Assembly: GCA_022410635.1 (NCBI GenBank)
Contig: JAJVDF010000044.1
Span: 3,416,913-3,480,912, forward strand
Reading direction: 5' to 3'
Source of the DNA: Tretioscincus oriximinensis
Taxonomy: Eukaryota; Chordata; Lepidosauria; Squamata; Gymnophthalmidae
DNA: 64,000 nucleotides
Shown: piece after piece, positions 32,212 to 42,393 of the stretch
How the letters are laid out: each line of letters opens with the position of its first letter
How positions within the stretch are numbered: position 1 is the first letter of the stretch
Notes under the pieces: model-generated
Seen by the model: only the letters and a program-made list of their open reading frames with translations
Database searches by the model: none
Told to the model about the DNA's origin: nothing
Translations under genes and position numbers: made by a program

Positions 32212-32525
32212 TCTTTTTTAATCTTACTACCATTTCCCGCAAAATAAATACTACCCCCAAAAGAAGACCTAGCATGATTTATTTTATTTTATTTTTTTTT
32301 TTTTTGGGGGGGGGGGGAGTTGAGACTGCTCAAAATATAAGCCCTACTCCAAGAATAAGCTATAGTTACAATTCATTAAAAAAGGTCAATTATTTTTTGT
32401 TCAAGAACAAATGTAGATCGTTGTTCATGGAAAAATAAAACATTGCCCGAGATGAGCCCTAACATACCTTTGGGAGCAAAAATTAATATAAGATCCCGAT
32501 TCATTTTCAGGGAAACATGGTATTA
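32212..32525. mobile_element. TIR element with ACCAT-TTCCC ends
   Basis: Left end TACTACCATTTCCCGCAAAA and right end, inverted, TACCATGTTTCCCTGAAAAT form imperfect TIRs. Internal blocks recall a dispersed vertebrate MITE I know from reptile sequence: AAATATAAGCCCTACTCC, AAGAATAAGCTATAGTTAC and GGAGCAAAAATTAATATAAG. A run of T followed by G at 32285-32328 is a local expansion. No coding capacity. Confidence 0.55.
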
Positions 32526-32629
32526 AAGGTTAGAAAATGCATTAATGTGGATTCATGAAGGGAAGACTAGTTTGCAGCAGCTGTCCCTTCCATTTTTCTT
32601 TAGAGATTGCTTTTTAAAAAACGATGTGT

Positions 32630-33215
32630 GAATAAGAACGTTAAGAGGACCCCTATTGAATCAGGCCACATCCCACCTAGTCCAGCATCCTGCTGCCTCA
32701 CACAGTGGTCCAGCAATTGCACCTGGACAGAGGAAGGAAAAACCTTCACTTGCTGAAGACAACCTGCAAATAATATTTCAGGAATCCTGCCTGTCTCTCT
32801 AACCTGGAGGCATCATCAAGACATCCACCCTAGTGGCCATTGATACACTTGGCATCCATGAATTTGTCTACTCCTGTCTTAAAGCTGTCCAGATTGCTTG
32901 GTGGCATTGTCTCTTCTGGAAGTAAATTCATAGACCAATGACCTTCTGGATTTAAAAAAAATACCTTTCCCCTGTCTACCCTAAAACCTCTGCCCATCAG
33001 TTTCAAGGAGTGTCCCCTGATCTTAGTGTTGTGTGATATTTTTTTCTCTAATCACCTTATCCATCCCATGCATGATTTTATATACTTCAGTCAGATCACC
33101 TCTAAATTGTTGTCTTTCAAGGCTGGAAAAAACTAGTTGTTGTAGCCTGATTTAATAAGAAAGGTGTTCCAGCCCTTTGATCCTTCTTGTTGCCCCCTTT
33201 TTTTGCACCATCTCT
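32630..33215 (-). mobile_element. CR1 LINE, RT C-terminal part and 3' UTR (antisense)
   Basis: It runs from the CR1 tail (TAAGAACGTTAAGAGGACCC) through CCATGAATTTGTCTACTCC, AAACCTCTGCCCATCAGTTT and TTCAGTCAGATCACCTCTAA to GGTGTTCCAGCCCTTTGATC. The ORF complement includes the RGDL.EVYKI and LSH..T region. About 585 bp, more diverged than the 35.2-kb copy. Confidence 0.85.
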
Positions 33216-33324
33216 GATCCGCAACTCAACCTATTCACAGTACAGTACAGTTACCAGCCAACTTCCTGTGTGAAGCAAAAATGTGTTTCTGTGGGCAGGT
33301 CTGGGCACAGAGTGACTAAAGAAG

Positions 33325-33525
33325 CTTCCTCTATTCCAGGGCTAGCTGTGGTGCAGGCTGGGAGCTGTAGTCTGCAGGGCAGGGCCTCACACAGGCTGGA
33401 GAGAAGAGGCTGCCCGTTGCTTGGACTGCACTTCCCAGCAGACCCAACTGCCAGCTCAGCTACAGCTCTCTTTCACTTTTTTTCACCTTTGGGTTGCTGC
33501 TGCTACTACTGCTACTGCCAGCTTC
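33325..33525 (+). repeat. Unclassified dispersed repeat H, copy 1
   Basis: It shares CCAGGGCTAGCT, a CTGCAG..GGGCAG block, CACTTCCCAGCAG and a CTCTTT..GCTGCT block with 59695-59912 in opposite orientation. Contains GGCTGGGAGCTGTAGTC, a relative of the ZNF143-like motif. The 117-codon frame has no domain. Confidence 0.5.
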
Positions 33526-33621
33526 ATTAATGCAAGCTTTTATAATAAGCACTTGTCATTATAAAAAACACAATATAGCAAAGCAAGCAGAAACACAACT
33601 TAGGAAAGAGAACCAAAAAAC

Positions 33622-33960
33622 ATAAGAGGAGCTCTGCTGAATCTAGATGTCCAGCCTTCAGTCTCACACAGAGGCCCACCAATTGCACCTGGGCATCTGG
33701 AACAGAAGAAGGCAAAATTTTCAGCTGTTCTCAACGTCCTGCAAAAGGCATTTCAGGAATACTGCCTGTTGCTCCATCTCAGAGGCAGTACCCTTGGCTT
33801 CCATGAACATGTCTAATCCTGTCTTAAAGCTATCCAGGCTGCTAGCTACCACCCCCTCTTCTGGAACTAAATTATAGAGACCAGTGACCCTCTGGGTGAA
33901 AAAATACTTTCTTTTGTCCTCAGTCTCCTGCCCCTCAGAAGAAGTTCTGCCCAACTTAAA
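33622..33960 (-). mobile_element. CR1 LINE 3' end (antisense)
   Basis: CATAAGAGGAGCTCTGCTGA, AGAGGCCCACCAATTGCACC, GCTCCATCTCAGAGGCAGTA and TCTAATCCTGTCTTAAAGCT, then a CTCTTCTGGAACTAAATT block, follow CR1 order in antisense. It ends where the LSHNT region should begin. Confidence 0.85.
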
Positions 33961-34029
33961 ACCATAAAACAAAAGAACGGGAAGCTGACACCCTGTACAT
34001 GCAACCACAGAAGTTGCTTTCACCTAAAA

Positions 34030-35140
34030 TACAAATATTAATAGAGTTTTTTTCAAAACCCAATTGTTAAATATCGCAATTCAATTTTGTTCGATATATA
34101 TTCAATATATATTGAATATATATTGTATGTCAAAGTGTTCCCTTAATAGTTTTGAGCAGTATATATATATAGTGGATTATATGTACACAACATACACAAA
34201 TTCCCCCTCCCCTTCCCGCCCCCCTCCCCTTGGACAATCACCAGACAATAATGAAAAAGCATCGGAATTGCCTTATACATAGTGCAATGTGGAGAGCATG
34301 CTTAATACACTACATAACAAAGGATATCTATTGCTGTTTACACAAATTGATATAACTTCCCGCCAGTTATCCTGCCACAAATTCATTACCTGTATTTCTT
34401 GTAAACACAACCTTCTTTACCGAAAAGCATCATAGATGAAAAATTTGATTAAATAATCTAACCAGAAATGTTTAGACCATTTTCCCTTGTCTTTCCATCC
34501 ACGAGCAATAGTCAATTGGGCTGCCCAAATACATATTCCTGATGATATTGTAGATTTAGTCTAGATGTATCATTCATAATCAAAAGCTGTTTAGATAAAG
34601 GAATATCTATCTTTAGTATATGATTCACCTCCCCTGCCACTTCTCGCCAAAAATTCCGAAACTGAGGACAGAAATACCACATATGAATATAAGTCCCCTC
34701 AGCATCACACCCATACCAGGATGACGGCGAAGAACCTCCAATATGAGCAAGTAGGGTGGGGGTCCTGTACCATCTAGCCATTAGTTTCATATTTATTTGA
34801 CTGATGTTTGAATGGTTCGACATCCTGCACGCTTGGATCCATCTCTGCCGTTCTGCCTCACTAAGTAAGGTGTCGTTATGCCACTTATTAAATAATACCG
34901 AATAGTTGTTGTATTTTAATTTTAATATAAGATTATATATGTCTCCGATAAGGTGTGGTGTCTTTTTTATTCTATCCTCTATAATCATTTCAAATTCCCT
35001 TTTCCGAATGGCTACGCTTGATCTTACCTGTGTATTATTTATACAACTATGGATTGCTTGTTCTCCCATCCAATTGTTGGCAAGTAGATTTAACGCCCTT
35101 ATCTGCACCATTTAAGGGGCCATTCATGTTCATTGTAAAA
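34030..35140 (-). mobile_element. L1 LINE, ORF2 C-terminus and 3' UTR (antisense)
   Basis: The frame 35111-34512 on the minus strand is open for 199 codons. It encodes the L1 ORF2 C-terminal region: NWMGEQAIHSCINNTQVRSS near the start, FEMIIEDRIKKTPHLI, MKLMARWYRTPTLLAHIGG at about residues 109-127, and the Cys/His block CDAEGTYIHMWYFCPQFRNF at about 143-162. The 3' UTR follows to about 34030 and includes a C-rich tract (34196-34234; G-rich on the L1 strand). This is the best-preserved L1 here and probably the youngest. It is 5'-truncated, so it cannot move itself. Confidence 0.85.
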
Positions 35141-35159
35141 ATATCTTATTTTTTTTAAT

Positions 35160-35595
35160 GAACATAAGAACATAAGAAAAGTTATACTGGATCGGGCCAG
35201 AACCCATCAGCCTTCTGTCTCACACAGAGGCCCACCAGATACACCTGGGCTGTCTGAACAGAGGAAAGCAAAATATGCTCCTGTTCATGACTCCCTGCAA
35301 ATGGTATCTCAGGAGTCCTGCCTGTTGCTCCATCCCAGAGGCAGCATCCAGACATCCATCCTAGTACCCATTTATACACTTGGTGTTCATAAACCTGTCT
35401 AATCCTATCTTGAAGCTATCCAAGTTTTTAGCTATTACCACCTCTTCAGGAAGTAAATTCCACAAGCCGATGACCCTCTGGGTGAAAAAATACTTTCCTT
35501 TGTCTGTTCTCACTTTTCTGCCAATCAGGAGTGCCCTCTAGTCCTAGTGTTGTCTGATAGAGAAAACATTTTTTCTCTATTCACCCTTCAATGGA
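35160..35595 (-). mobile_element. CR1 LINE 3' end (antisense)
   Basis: It starts at the tail (AACATAAGAACATAAGAAAA) and includes GAGGCCCACCAGATACACC, CTGTTGCTCCATCCCAGAGG and CTCTTCAGGAAGTAAATTCC. It also carries CGATGACCCTCTGGGTGAAA and AGAAAACATTTTTTCTCTAT. It ends in the FSLSH region and lies directly upstream of the L1 ORF2 end. Confidence 0.9.
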
Positions 35596-36704
35596 AATCC
35601 TTGAGGATACTTGGCAAGATTTCTATGTGTTAACAGATTAATAATCTTATTGGAGGCTATGTGAAATAGTGAGGGAGATAGTTTTTCTCGCCAAAATCGC
35701 CAAATATATTAGGTAAGTTTGAGAGGTGAAAGCCAAAGATCCATCTGACTCTTACCAAACGTTTTGAGATATTATTGGTTGATGGTTTATCCTATTCAAA
35801 AACCTCTCTATACGAGCGGATTTCTGATTATCAAAAAATTCAAAATTAATTATCCTGAGTATGGCGATCGAGGAATAATAAGAAGCAAAACAAGGAAAGC
35901 CCTATCTTCTCAGGTGGCCGTTAAAAGTCCATTTTTAATATATACCTCCTACTTCTTCAATGTATGATTGGACAACTCACTTGGCACTGTTTGCTTATTA
36001 TCATTTCTAACCACTTCTCAACACACAAAGTTATAGGCTTTTTCCATGGTTTTGGGAGATGAAAGAAGTGTCTGAATTGTATGAAAAGCCACTTCCATAA
36101 TCCAGAGAGAAATCCTCATAGGGATTTAGAGAGCTGGTTTGGTTTGCCTTATCTTTTGAAAAAAGAAAAACCACTACATAATATTATGCCTCTCACCTAA
36201 AGAGCAGCTTATTCAATTGATGTTTAAAATCCAGTGCTCTATTGACTGTGTATTGCTATAAATTGTGTTCCAAGAAAATGTTGAAATAGACTACAGTAAT
36301 AAGGAGGAGAAATGCTAATGTCAAACGTATTAGCTCCCAGTGGAAGCAACACAGCTGAGACCAAGATGACTAGCAAACATCTAAGGGAAAACTCATGAAA
36401 GGCCAGACACAAAATACAAAAAAAAATCTGGCTCGAAGCACGAGTTTGACTAATTGCTTTAGATTCTGTTGACATCATACATATAGGGCAAAATTATATG
36501 TTACTAGGAAAATGGTTCTGTCATGGGTTTCATTGTCAAACTAGTGGAGACAAAGACGTTTTAGCAGGGAACAATCAAATGCCTATAAAGTCCTCCACCA
36601 TGTTGACCTTATTCCATCTTCCTTTCTAAAAAATTCCAAAGCAGTCTACAAAATATGTTTTAGAAAGGTAAAATAAAGACAGCAGTTAAAACACATTAAA
36701 AACC
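35596..36704. other. No gene; possibly more L1 in antisense
   Basis: AT-rich sequence in which the minus strand near 35600-36180 has L1-like composition, but no motif I can align with confidence. It could be the L1 portion upstream of 35140, separated by the CR1. I do not name it. Confidence 0.3.
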
Positions 36705-37150
36705 TGTAAGCAAGAGGGTCTGATGGCACCTTAGACACAATTTATTTTATTTATTTCTTTATTTACATTTTTATATTTCTTTATTATTTATTTATTTATT
36801 TGTACTTATATCCCGCCCTATACCCGAAGGTCTCAGGGCGGCCAACCATAGGGTGGCGCACATAGCTTTTTGTTGCTTTCTCCACAACAGACACCCTGTG
36901 AAGTAGGTGGGGCTGAGAGAGTTCTAAAGAAATGTAACTGGCCCAAGGTCACCCAGCTGGCTTTCATGAAGGAATGGGGAATCGAACCAGGAGACTCCCA
37001 GATGCGAGTCTTATACTGCCCTATACCCAAAGGTCTCAGGGTGGTTAACAATAAAATGACCATTAACATGTTAAAAACAGCCACATCTAAAATATTGCAA
37101 GAAAGAAGTTGATAGCATGAGCTTTTGAAAACTAGAGAGCATCCAAATGT
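36705..37150. mobile_element. Dispersed reptile repeat split by SINE/L2 pieces
   Basis: AGCAAGAGGGTCTGATGGCA at 36710 and GATAGCATGAGCTTTTGAAA at about 37108 match the order of a dispersed repeat of the type 'gcaagagggtc..gcacctta..agcatgagcttt'. Between them lie a MIR-like SINE (36733-37010) and an L2-type tail (37011-37075). Confidence 0.45.
36733..37010 (-). mobile_element. MIR-like tRNA SINE with L2-type tail
   Basis: On the plus strand the complement order is A/T tail, TATCCCGCCCTATACCCGAA, GGTCTCAGGGCGG, TTGCTTTCTCCACAACAGAC, GGCCCAAGGTCACCCAGCTG, B-box complement GGGGAATCGAACC and GAGACTCCCAGATGCGAGTC. The A-box end is cut off, where an L2-type tail adjoins. Confidence 0.88.
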
Positions 37151-37154
37151 CACT

Positions 37155-37375
37155 TATATATTTATTTGTGCCAGAGATGTCAGGGCAGCCAACCAAAGGG
37201 TGTCACAGATAGCTTTTGTTGCTTTCTCCACAGTAGGTGGGACTGAGAGAGTTTTAAAGAACTGTGATTGGCCCAAGATCACCCAGCAGGTTTCATAGGG
37301 GAATGTGGAACTGAACAAGAAGATTATAAGATAAGTGTCCAACACTCTAACTACTACTACGCTGGCTCTCAGTTT
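37155..37375 (-). mobile_element. MIR-like tRNA SINE
   Basis: TATTTATTTGTGCCAGAGAT, TTGCTTTCTCCACAGTAGGT, GGCCCAAGATCACCCAGCAG, a mutated B-box complement (GTGGAACTGAACAAG) and CACTCTAACTACTACTACG (A-box complement) appear in order. More diverged than the 45.9-kb copy. Confidence 0.82.
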
Positions 37376-37814
37376 ATTCTGCCATGCTTGGATATTCCAG
37401 ACTAAAGCACGGATATCCCCCCCAAAAGCTTGGATACTCCAGAGTGAAGCTGCCCTAACAGTGCATTATTCCAGAACAGCCAAATATAGTGAATGAAGCC
37501 ATAGTCTATTTCATTGTGTATTCAACAAAGCAGACATGGCTGTCTTTGTGCTATGTCTGTATAACACCATAAAGTACTTATGTTTTCATGGCTAGCCCTC
37601 CAAAAGCACAAACAGTTTTTCGTTTCTTCCCATGGATTCACCTACATCTCCCATGAGGCCCTGCTGTAAATCCTACCTTTGCCAGAGCTCTATCATTTCT
37701 ATCACTGGCTCTGATGCCCGAATGGGCAATTTTAAAGACATGTAAACATGGCTCAGCCACATTTCCTGCATTCAGTTTCTGACATGTAGTATGTCCCTGG
37801 CAATTGTTCCCTAG

Positions 37815-38062
37815 CATCTGAAGAAGAAGAAGAATCTGGTGTTTTGCCCTTCTTACCCAAAGGGACTTAGAGTGTCTTACAAGGTTAATTTCTGCCCCAA
37901 AGCTTACATCTATTCCATCTTCCCAACAAGGTGGTACTCATTTACCTAATTGAAATGTAGATTGCAAATCCACTTTCTTTCGAATAGCTGGGCTGGCTAG
38001 AGCTGAAGGCCTTCACGTCTGACAAAGGCCTGGATCTCCCAGTTGAGAGATTTGTGCCTTAA
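37815..38062 (-). mobile_element. tRNA-derived SINE, GTAAGCTGCTC-type tail
   Basis: GAAGAAGAAGAAGAATCTGG (complement of tail), CTTACATCTATTCCATCTTC, ACTCATTTACCTAATTGAAA, CGAATAGCTGGGCTGGCTAG and CTCCCAGTTGAGAGA match the copy at 26476-26764 in order. The tRNA-like head is at the right end. Confidence 0.7.
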
Positions 38063-38267
38063 GTCAAGTAGTAGACATGTCTGTGAACGCTCATGCCAGC
38101 CACTTTTTTCTTGTTAATCTCAAGTGCTATGAGACCCCCCCTTGCTACATCTTTTCCACTATAGATTTGTTCCCTAAAACAGTGATAACCTAAACTTTTC
38201 TCCTCCTGACAAGAAGGCAGCAGAGGCAGCAAGAGTAAGGCATGATCAGTTGCTCTGGTAGAAGTTA

Positions 38268-38477
38268 GGCTGACCAGATAACCCCTTTTTTGTGGGGTGA
38301 AAATCCATTTTTGGGTGCCTACTGGTTTTTTCTGAGGGAAAAAAAATTAAAAATAAAATATTTTTTGAAAAAAAATCTTTTTTTGAAAAAAGTTTCCTCA
38401 GAAAAAACTGGGAGGCACCCCAAAAATGGGTTTTCAACCACCACCACCACCACCCAAAAGGGGTCATCTGATCAGCC
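38268..38477. mobile_element. Hairpin MITE, copy 4, TA-flanked
   Basis: A 210-bp palindrome with ends GGCTGACCAGATAACCCC and GGGGTCATCTGATCAGCC, flanked by TA on both sides. Arms carry GTGAAAATCCATTTTTGGGT and its complement. The centre is a run of A and T. A short CCA/CAC expansion (38439-38454) breaks the right arm. Confidence 0.85.
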
Positions 38478-38689
38478 TAGAGAAGTGGTAGCTGTTTTCA
38501 TTAGCTACAGAGTGACACAGAGGAAAGATTGGTGACAAGGAAGACCAATAGTAAATCATCTCAGGACCTTCCTCCCCCAGCTCTTTCTATAACCCACAGG
38601 GGTTGGGATCCATTGTCCTAAAGAATTATGATAGCTGGTAAAATAGAACAATCAAACAACAGAGATTAGAAGAGGCAGAGGCTGTAGGC

Positions 38690-39060
38690 ACATGAGATTT
38701 TCCTACCGCACTGGTAGCAACATCATGATGTCTCTGCCCATGTATTAAGGTCCTTTGCCCCACAACATTCTTTAGCTGATGTTTTGTGAAATTGCCATAT
38801 CTGCAGTCAAGGAGGTGAAATGCCTTCTTAATAGGATTACGACAGAAAGAACCACTGACTGAGTATGCTCAGTATTTACTTCCTGGTTAGTTGTCTCACA
38901 CACCAGCACAGAATCACTGGCTGAGCATGCTCAGTATTTACTTCCTGGTTAGTTGTCTCACACACCAGCACAGAATCACTGGCTGAGCATGCTCAGTATT
39001 TACTTCCAAGTAAATACTGATTACAAGTGAATTTAAAGATATGTGTGTTGGTTGCAACTG
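38690..39060 (+). mobile_element. DNA-element copy with internal 62-bp tandem repeat
   Basis: Its blocks (GGTAGCAACATCATGATGTC, GCCCCACAACATTCTTTAGC, TTTTGTGAAATTGCC, AATAGGATTACG) match 62990-63240 in reverse orientation. A unit of 62 bp containing GAGCATGCTCAGTATTTACT and GGTTAGTTGTCTCACACACC occurs about 2.4 times here (38852-39010) but once in the other copy. The element's start shares the family module AGCAACATCAT. Confidence 0.65.
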
Positions 39061-39319
39061 TTATTCATATTGGCCCCCATGAGCCTGCAGCCAGAAAGAA
39101 TCAGTATAGGCATGTGATGGGCTGCTAAAAGGCAATCTTTGGAAGATAACAAGAGAAGCTGTTGTGCTCAGGTGGCTCCTGGCGCACCACAGACATCTAG
39201 GTTACTTAAACCATATTAAGTCCTGAAGAACTGAACTGAAAAACAGCAAAAAAAAATGTTGGTCTTCCTAGGTTTTGGTCCAGGGCTGAAGGTAGTTTAA
39301 AACCATTGTATGATTGCTG

Positions 39320-40115
39320 TGGGAATTCCCCATGGGACACATATTAGGAATAAAATATATTATTAATATCAAATATATCTGTCTGGACCAAAGCTACCAA
39401 AGTGAGGCCTCTGGGTAATTTTCTTGAAAATTTTCCTTGGTCAAGCTGACCTCTGCACAACCCCAGGAACCAACTTAATCTTTTTCCTTTCCTTAGGGGC
39501 ACCTGTGAATGGTAGCTCCTGTCTAAATGGCCTTACTGAAAAGGGCCACTTAATCCCATCGAGCCAGGGAAGTCAACTGTTTGCTTTAACACTAAAGGCT
39601 AGCTTGACCCCTGCTGGGAATCTCACTTTGGCAACATAGCCTGAAGCTTACACCTCTGTACTAAGGGGAAGCCACTATTTACTCTTTTCTACCTTTCTAT
39701 AGACACTGCTATCTCTCCTTTGTTTGATATCAATCAAGGGTCAGCAGAGTCCTGGGCCCTTGGTATGATTCACTATTCCTGTCATTAATTTGATTGACAG
39801 GGGATCACAATGGTAGCTAAAGGTCCATTCAGTAGTCACACCACACACACATTTCTTTTCCCGTATCGGTTCCCGTACTCAGGCTGCGCCCCCTTGGGAC
39901 ACGTTGGGTCTCCTCCGCCCTTTTCACCCCGTCATAATTTCAATCACGCCTTCTGATCTTGTAGTCAATAAAAGTTGAAGTTTTGGGCCCCTCTGGAGGA
40001 ATCCATGACCCGTGGACCTCCTAGGATCGCCTGTTGTACCTGAAGCGTCGTCCGTGTGCGTATTATTTCGAGGCAGGTGATACGGACCCCAGGGCAAGCT
40101 ACCTCACGTCACCAC
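39320..40115 (+). mobile_element. Solo LTR 2 of an endogenous retrovirus
   Basis: It shares with LTR 3 an AAATATAT-rich 5' part, AGGCTGCGCCCCCTTGGGAC, a CACGCCTTCTG block, the polyadenylation signal in TAGTCAATAAAAGTTG (39961-39976), GCCCCTCTGGAGGAATCCAT and GACCCGTGGACCTCCTAGGA. The U5-like end is GTGATACGGACCCCAGGGCA. Both boundaries are approximate. No retroviral genes adjoin it. More diverged from LTRs 1 and 3 than they are from each other. Confidence 0.65.
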
Positions 40116-40878
40116 TCAGTCATTATTTATCGGGACAGCCAACTCCTGATAGGTTGCATCTCTATTTATTCATTATTTTGATTTCTCAGAACATTGCTTA
40201 TGGTTTTATATTTGTTTCTGGCACAGATATCTGGGGACAGGACAGATCTTCAAAAACCCCTTGTCATCATAAGCACATGTAGTAATTGGGAACCAAACTC
40301 TTTAGCCATTGGGTCACTATTATAAATGGCACATCTCTGTCACTTCTCCAGAATTTTTCTAAAGACAAAGGCCACAATGTGAGCAAGTCCCCTGATAATA
40401 GCATCAGAACTTGTCAGTCGTGTTTGAACTCTGTCAAATATCCAGAGGCCTGGACTTTTCCCAAGAGATATCACATTTTCAGAGCAATTGCTAGATTTTT
40501 ATAATTTACTGGCTTGCAAGTGCTGTTGCTTTTGAAATATCTCCCTGTGTTTTGTCTATATGTGCATATGCATAAAAGAAGGAGGGAAGGAGGGAGGAGA
40601 AAATAAACACCAGGGAGGGCTTTTTGTCTAAATTCCATTTGGAGAAATTTGCTTTCATATTACACACTACTTATAACACAATTCCTAATTTTCTTTTGGC
40701 AGTGGATTGGTGTGTGTGTGTGTGTGTGTGTATCGCTGCTACTTTGGAGCTTTTTATTATGTGAAACACTATGGAAACTATGAAGAAAATAAAGCCCTTA
40801 AAAAAATAGAATGTGACTTCGGCGCTGGCCACCCAAAGCCTTATTCACGGCAATACCTTGGCCTGCCATAGTCTATAC
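40116..40878. other. No gene recognised
   Basis: Includes a short purine run (about 40580-40600) and a (TG)n array at 40711-40730. Open frames at 40034-40504 have no domain. Confidence 0.4.
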
Positions 40879-40880
40879 TA

Positions 40881-41071
40881 GGCTGACCAAATGACCCCTT
40901 TGGGTGGGGTGTGTGTGTGTAGAAACCCGGTTTTGGAGTGTTTCACAATTTTTGCTGAGGAAAACTTTTTTAAAAATTATTTTTATATTTTTTTTCCTCA
41001 GGATAAACCAGGTGGCATTGCAAAACTGGGTTTTCACCACACCCACCCCAAAAGGGGTCATCTGGTCAGCC
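40881..41071. mobile_element. Hairpin MITE, copy 5, TA-flanked
   Basis: A 191-bp palindrome, ends GGCTGACCAAATGACCCC and GGGGTCATCTGGTCAGC(C), flanked by TA on both sides. Arms share GAAACCCGGTTTTGGAGTG and its complement. A (TG)n expansion interrupts the left arm. Confidence 0.85.
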
Positions 41072-41289
41072 TAGTACTGGCATGTGATTGGGCAAGCTCT
41101 GTCCTGAGATGTTACCCAGAATAAGGCTCTGTGTGGATGAGGCCTTAATCTTTTATCTCTTATTAGGATATGATGTATTTTATCCTGCTGACTGGTACAA
41201 TATAAGGCAGACTTTTCCAACATAAAACAATTGTTTCCATTTTTACATCAGAAGTATTTTTTAAAGTCCTCTTAAAAGCAACAACCAAA

Positions 41290-41865
41290 CAAAAACAAGC
41301 AAAAATGATCAAGGGTCTGGAGCACCTCCCTTACGAAGCAAGGCTGCAACGTTTGGGCCTCTTCAGCCTTGAAAGGAGACGTTTGAGGGGTGATCTGATT
41401 GAAGTGTACAAAATCATGCATGGGATCGACAGGGTGAATAGAGAAAAAATGTTTTCTCTATCACACAACACAAGGACCAGAGGGCCCTCCTTAAAACTGT
41501 TGGGTAGAAAAGTGAGAACAGACAAAGGAAAGTATTTTTTCACCCAGAGGGTCATCGGCCTGTGGAATTTACTTCCTGAAGAGGTAGTGGTAGCTAACAG
41601 CTTGGATAGTTTCAAGACAGGACTAGACAGGTTTATGGACACCAAAGGTATAAATGGATACTAGGATGGATGTCTGGATGTTGCCTCTGGGATGGAGCAA
41701 CAGGCAGGACTCCTGAGAGTCATGAACAGGTGCATATTTTGCTTTCCTCTGTTCGGACTGCCCAGGTGCATCTGGTTGGCCTCTGTGTGACACAGAATGC
41801 TGGACTTGATGGGCTGTGGCCTGATCCAGGATGGCTCTCCTTATGTTCTTATGTTCTTATTGTGT
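41290..41865 (+). mobile_element. CR1 LINE, RT C-terminus and 3' UTR
   Basis: The frame 41305-41664 is open for 119 codons: MIKGLEHLPYEARLQRLGLF, SLERRRLRGDLIEVYKIMHG, LSHNTRTRGPSLKLLGRKV and FFTQRVIGLWNLLPEEVVVA. The 3' UTR follows and ends with three TTCTTATG units. One of the least degraded CR1 copies, so relatively young. A 16-base block of the 3' UTR (CATTTGCAGGG region) is missing compared with other copies. Confidence 0.92.
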
Positions 41866-42392
41866 CTGGTATATTCTGCAAAAACTCCAGTATGAAAAAC
41901 ACTGGCATTTATCTTGGTGAAAGGTTAAGCTTTTGAACAAAGTCAAGATATTTATTTACACTGTGTTCTTTTCAGGGGGACTAAGTACAATAAATAACAA
42001 AACATCTTAATACCACTCGAAGCAAAATGATTTTACAGTTTCCCTTGGGCCTTCACACTTCTTAGTACTTAGAGCACGTAACCATATCCAGGTAGAAGCT
42101 GCCCTATTCCGGTTTGATATAAGGAAGCTTGAGTCTTCTGCACATACTGTATGTTATAAAGCATTCACATTACTCCCAGTGCTTATACAAAGGAATACTG
42201 CTATATAAATATTATGCAAACAAGGCTTTAGGTATTTAAGGTTCTGTTTTAAGCATGGTAAAGAATCCCTTGACTCCAGACTTTTATTTGTGAGATTTCA
42301 AAACTGTACAGTCCTGAAAACTTGGGTTTTGTTCCACCTCCTCTTNTTTGGCAACTAGAACCCTATAAAGCTAAAACAAAAGCCCTTTGTGC
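41866..42392. other. No gene recognised
   Basis: Intergenic, AT-rich; nothing recognised. Confidence 0.4.
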
Positions 42393-42393
42393 A

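Noticed and set aside
41331..41645. 104-codon minus-strand frames repeated at 16.1, 22.5, 41.3 and 57.8 kb
   Set aside because: They recur and look conserved but are antisense shadows of the CR1 RT frame.
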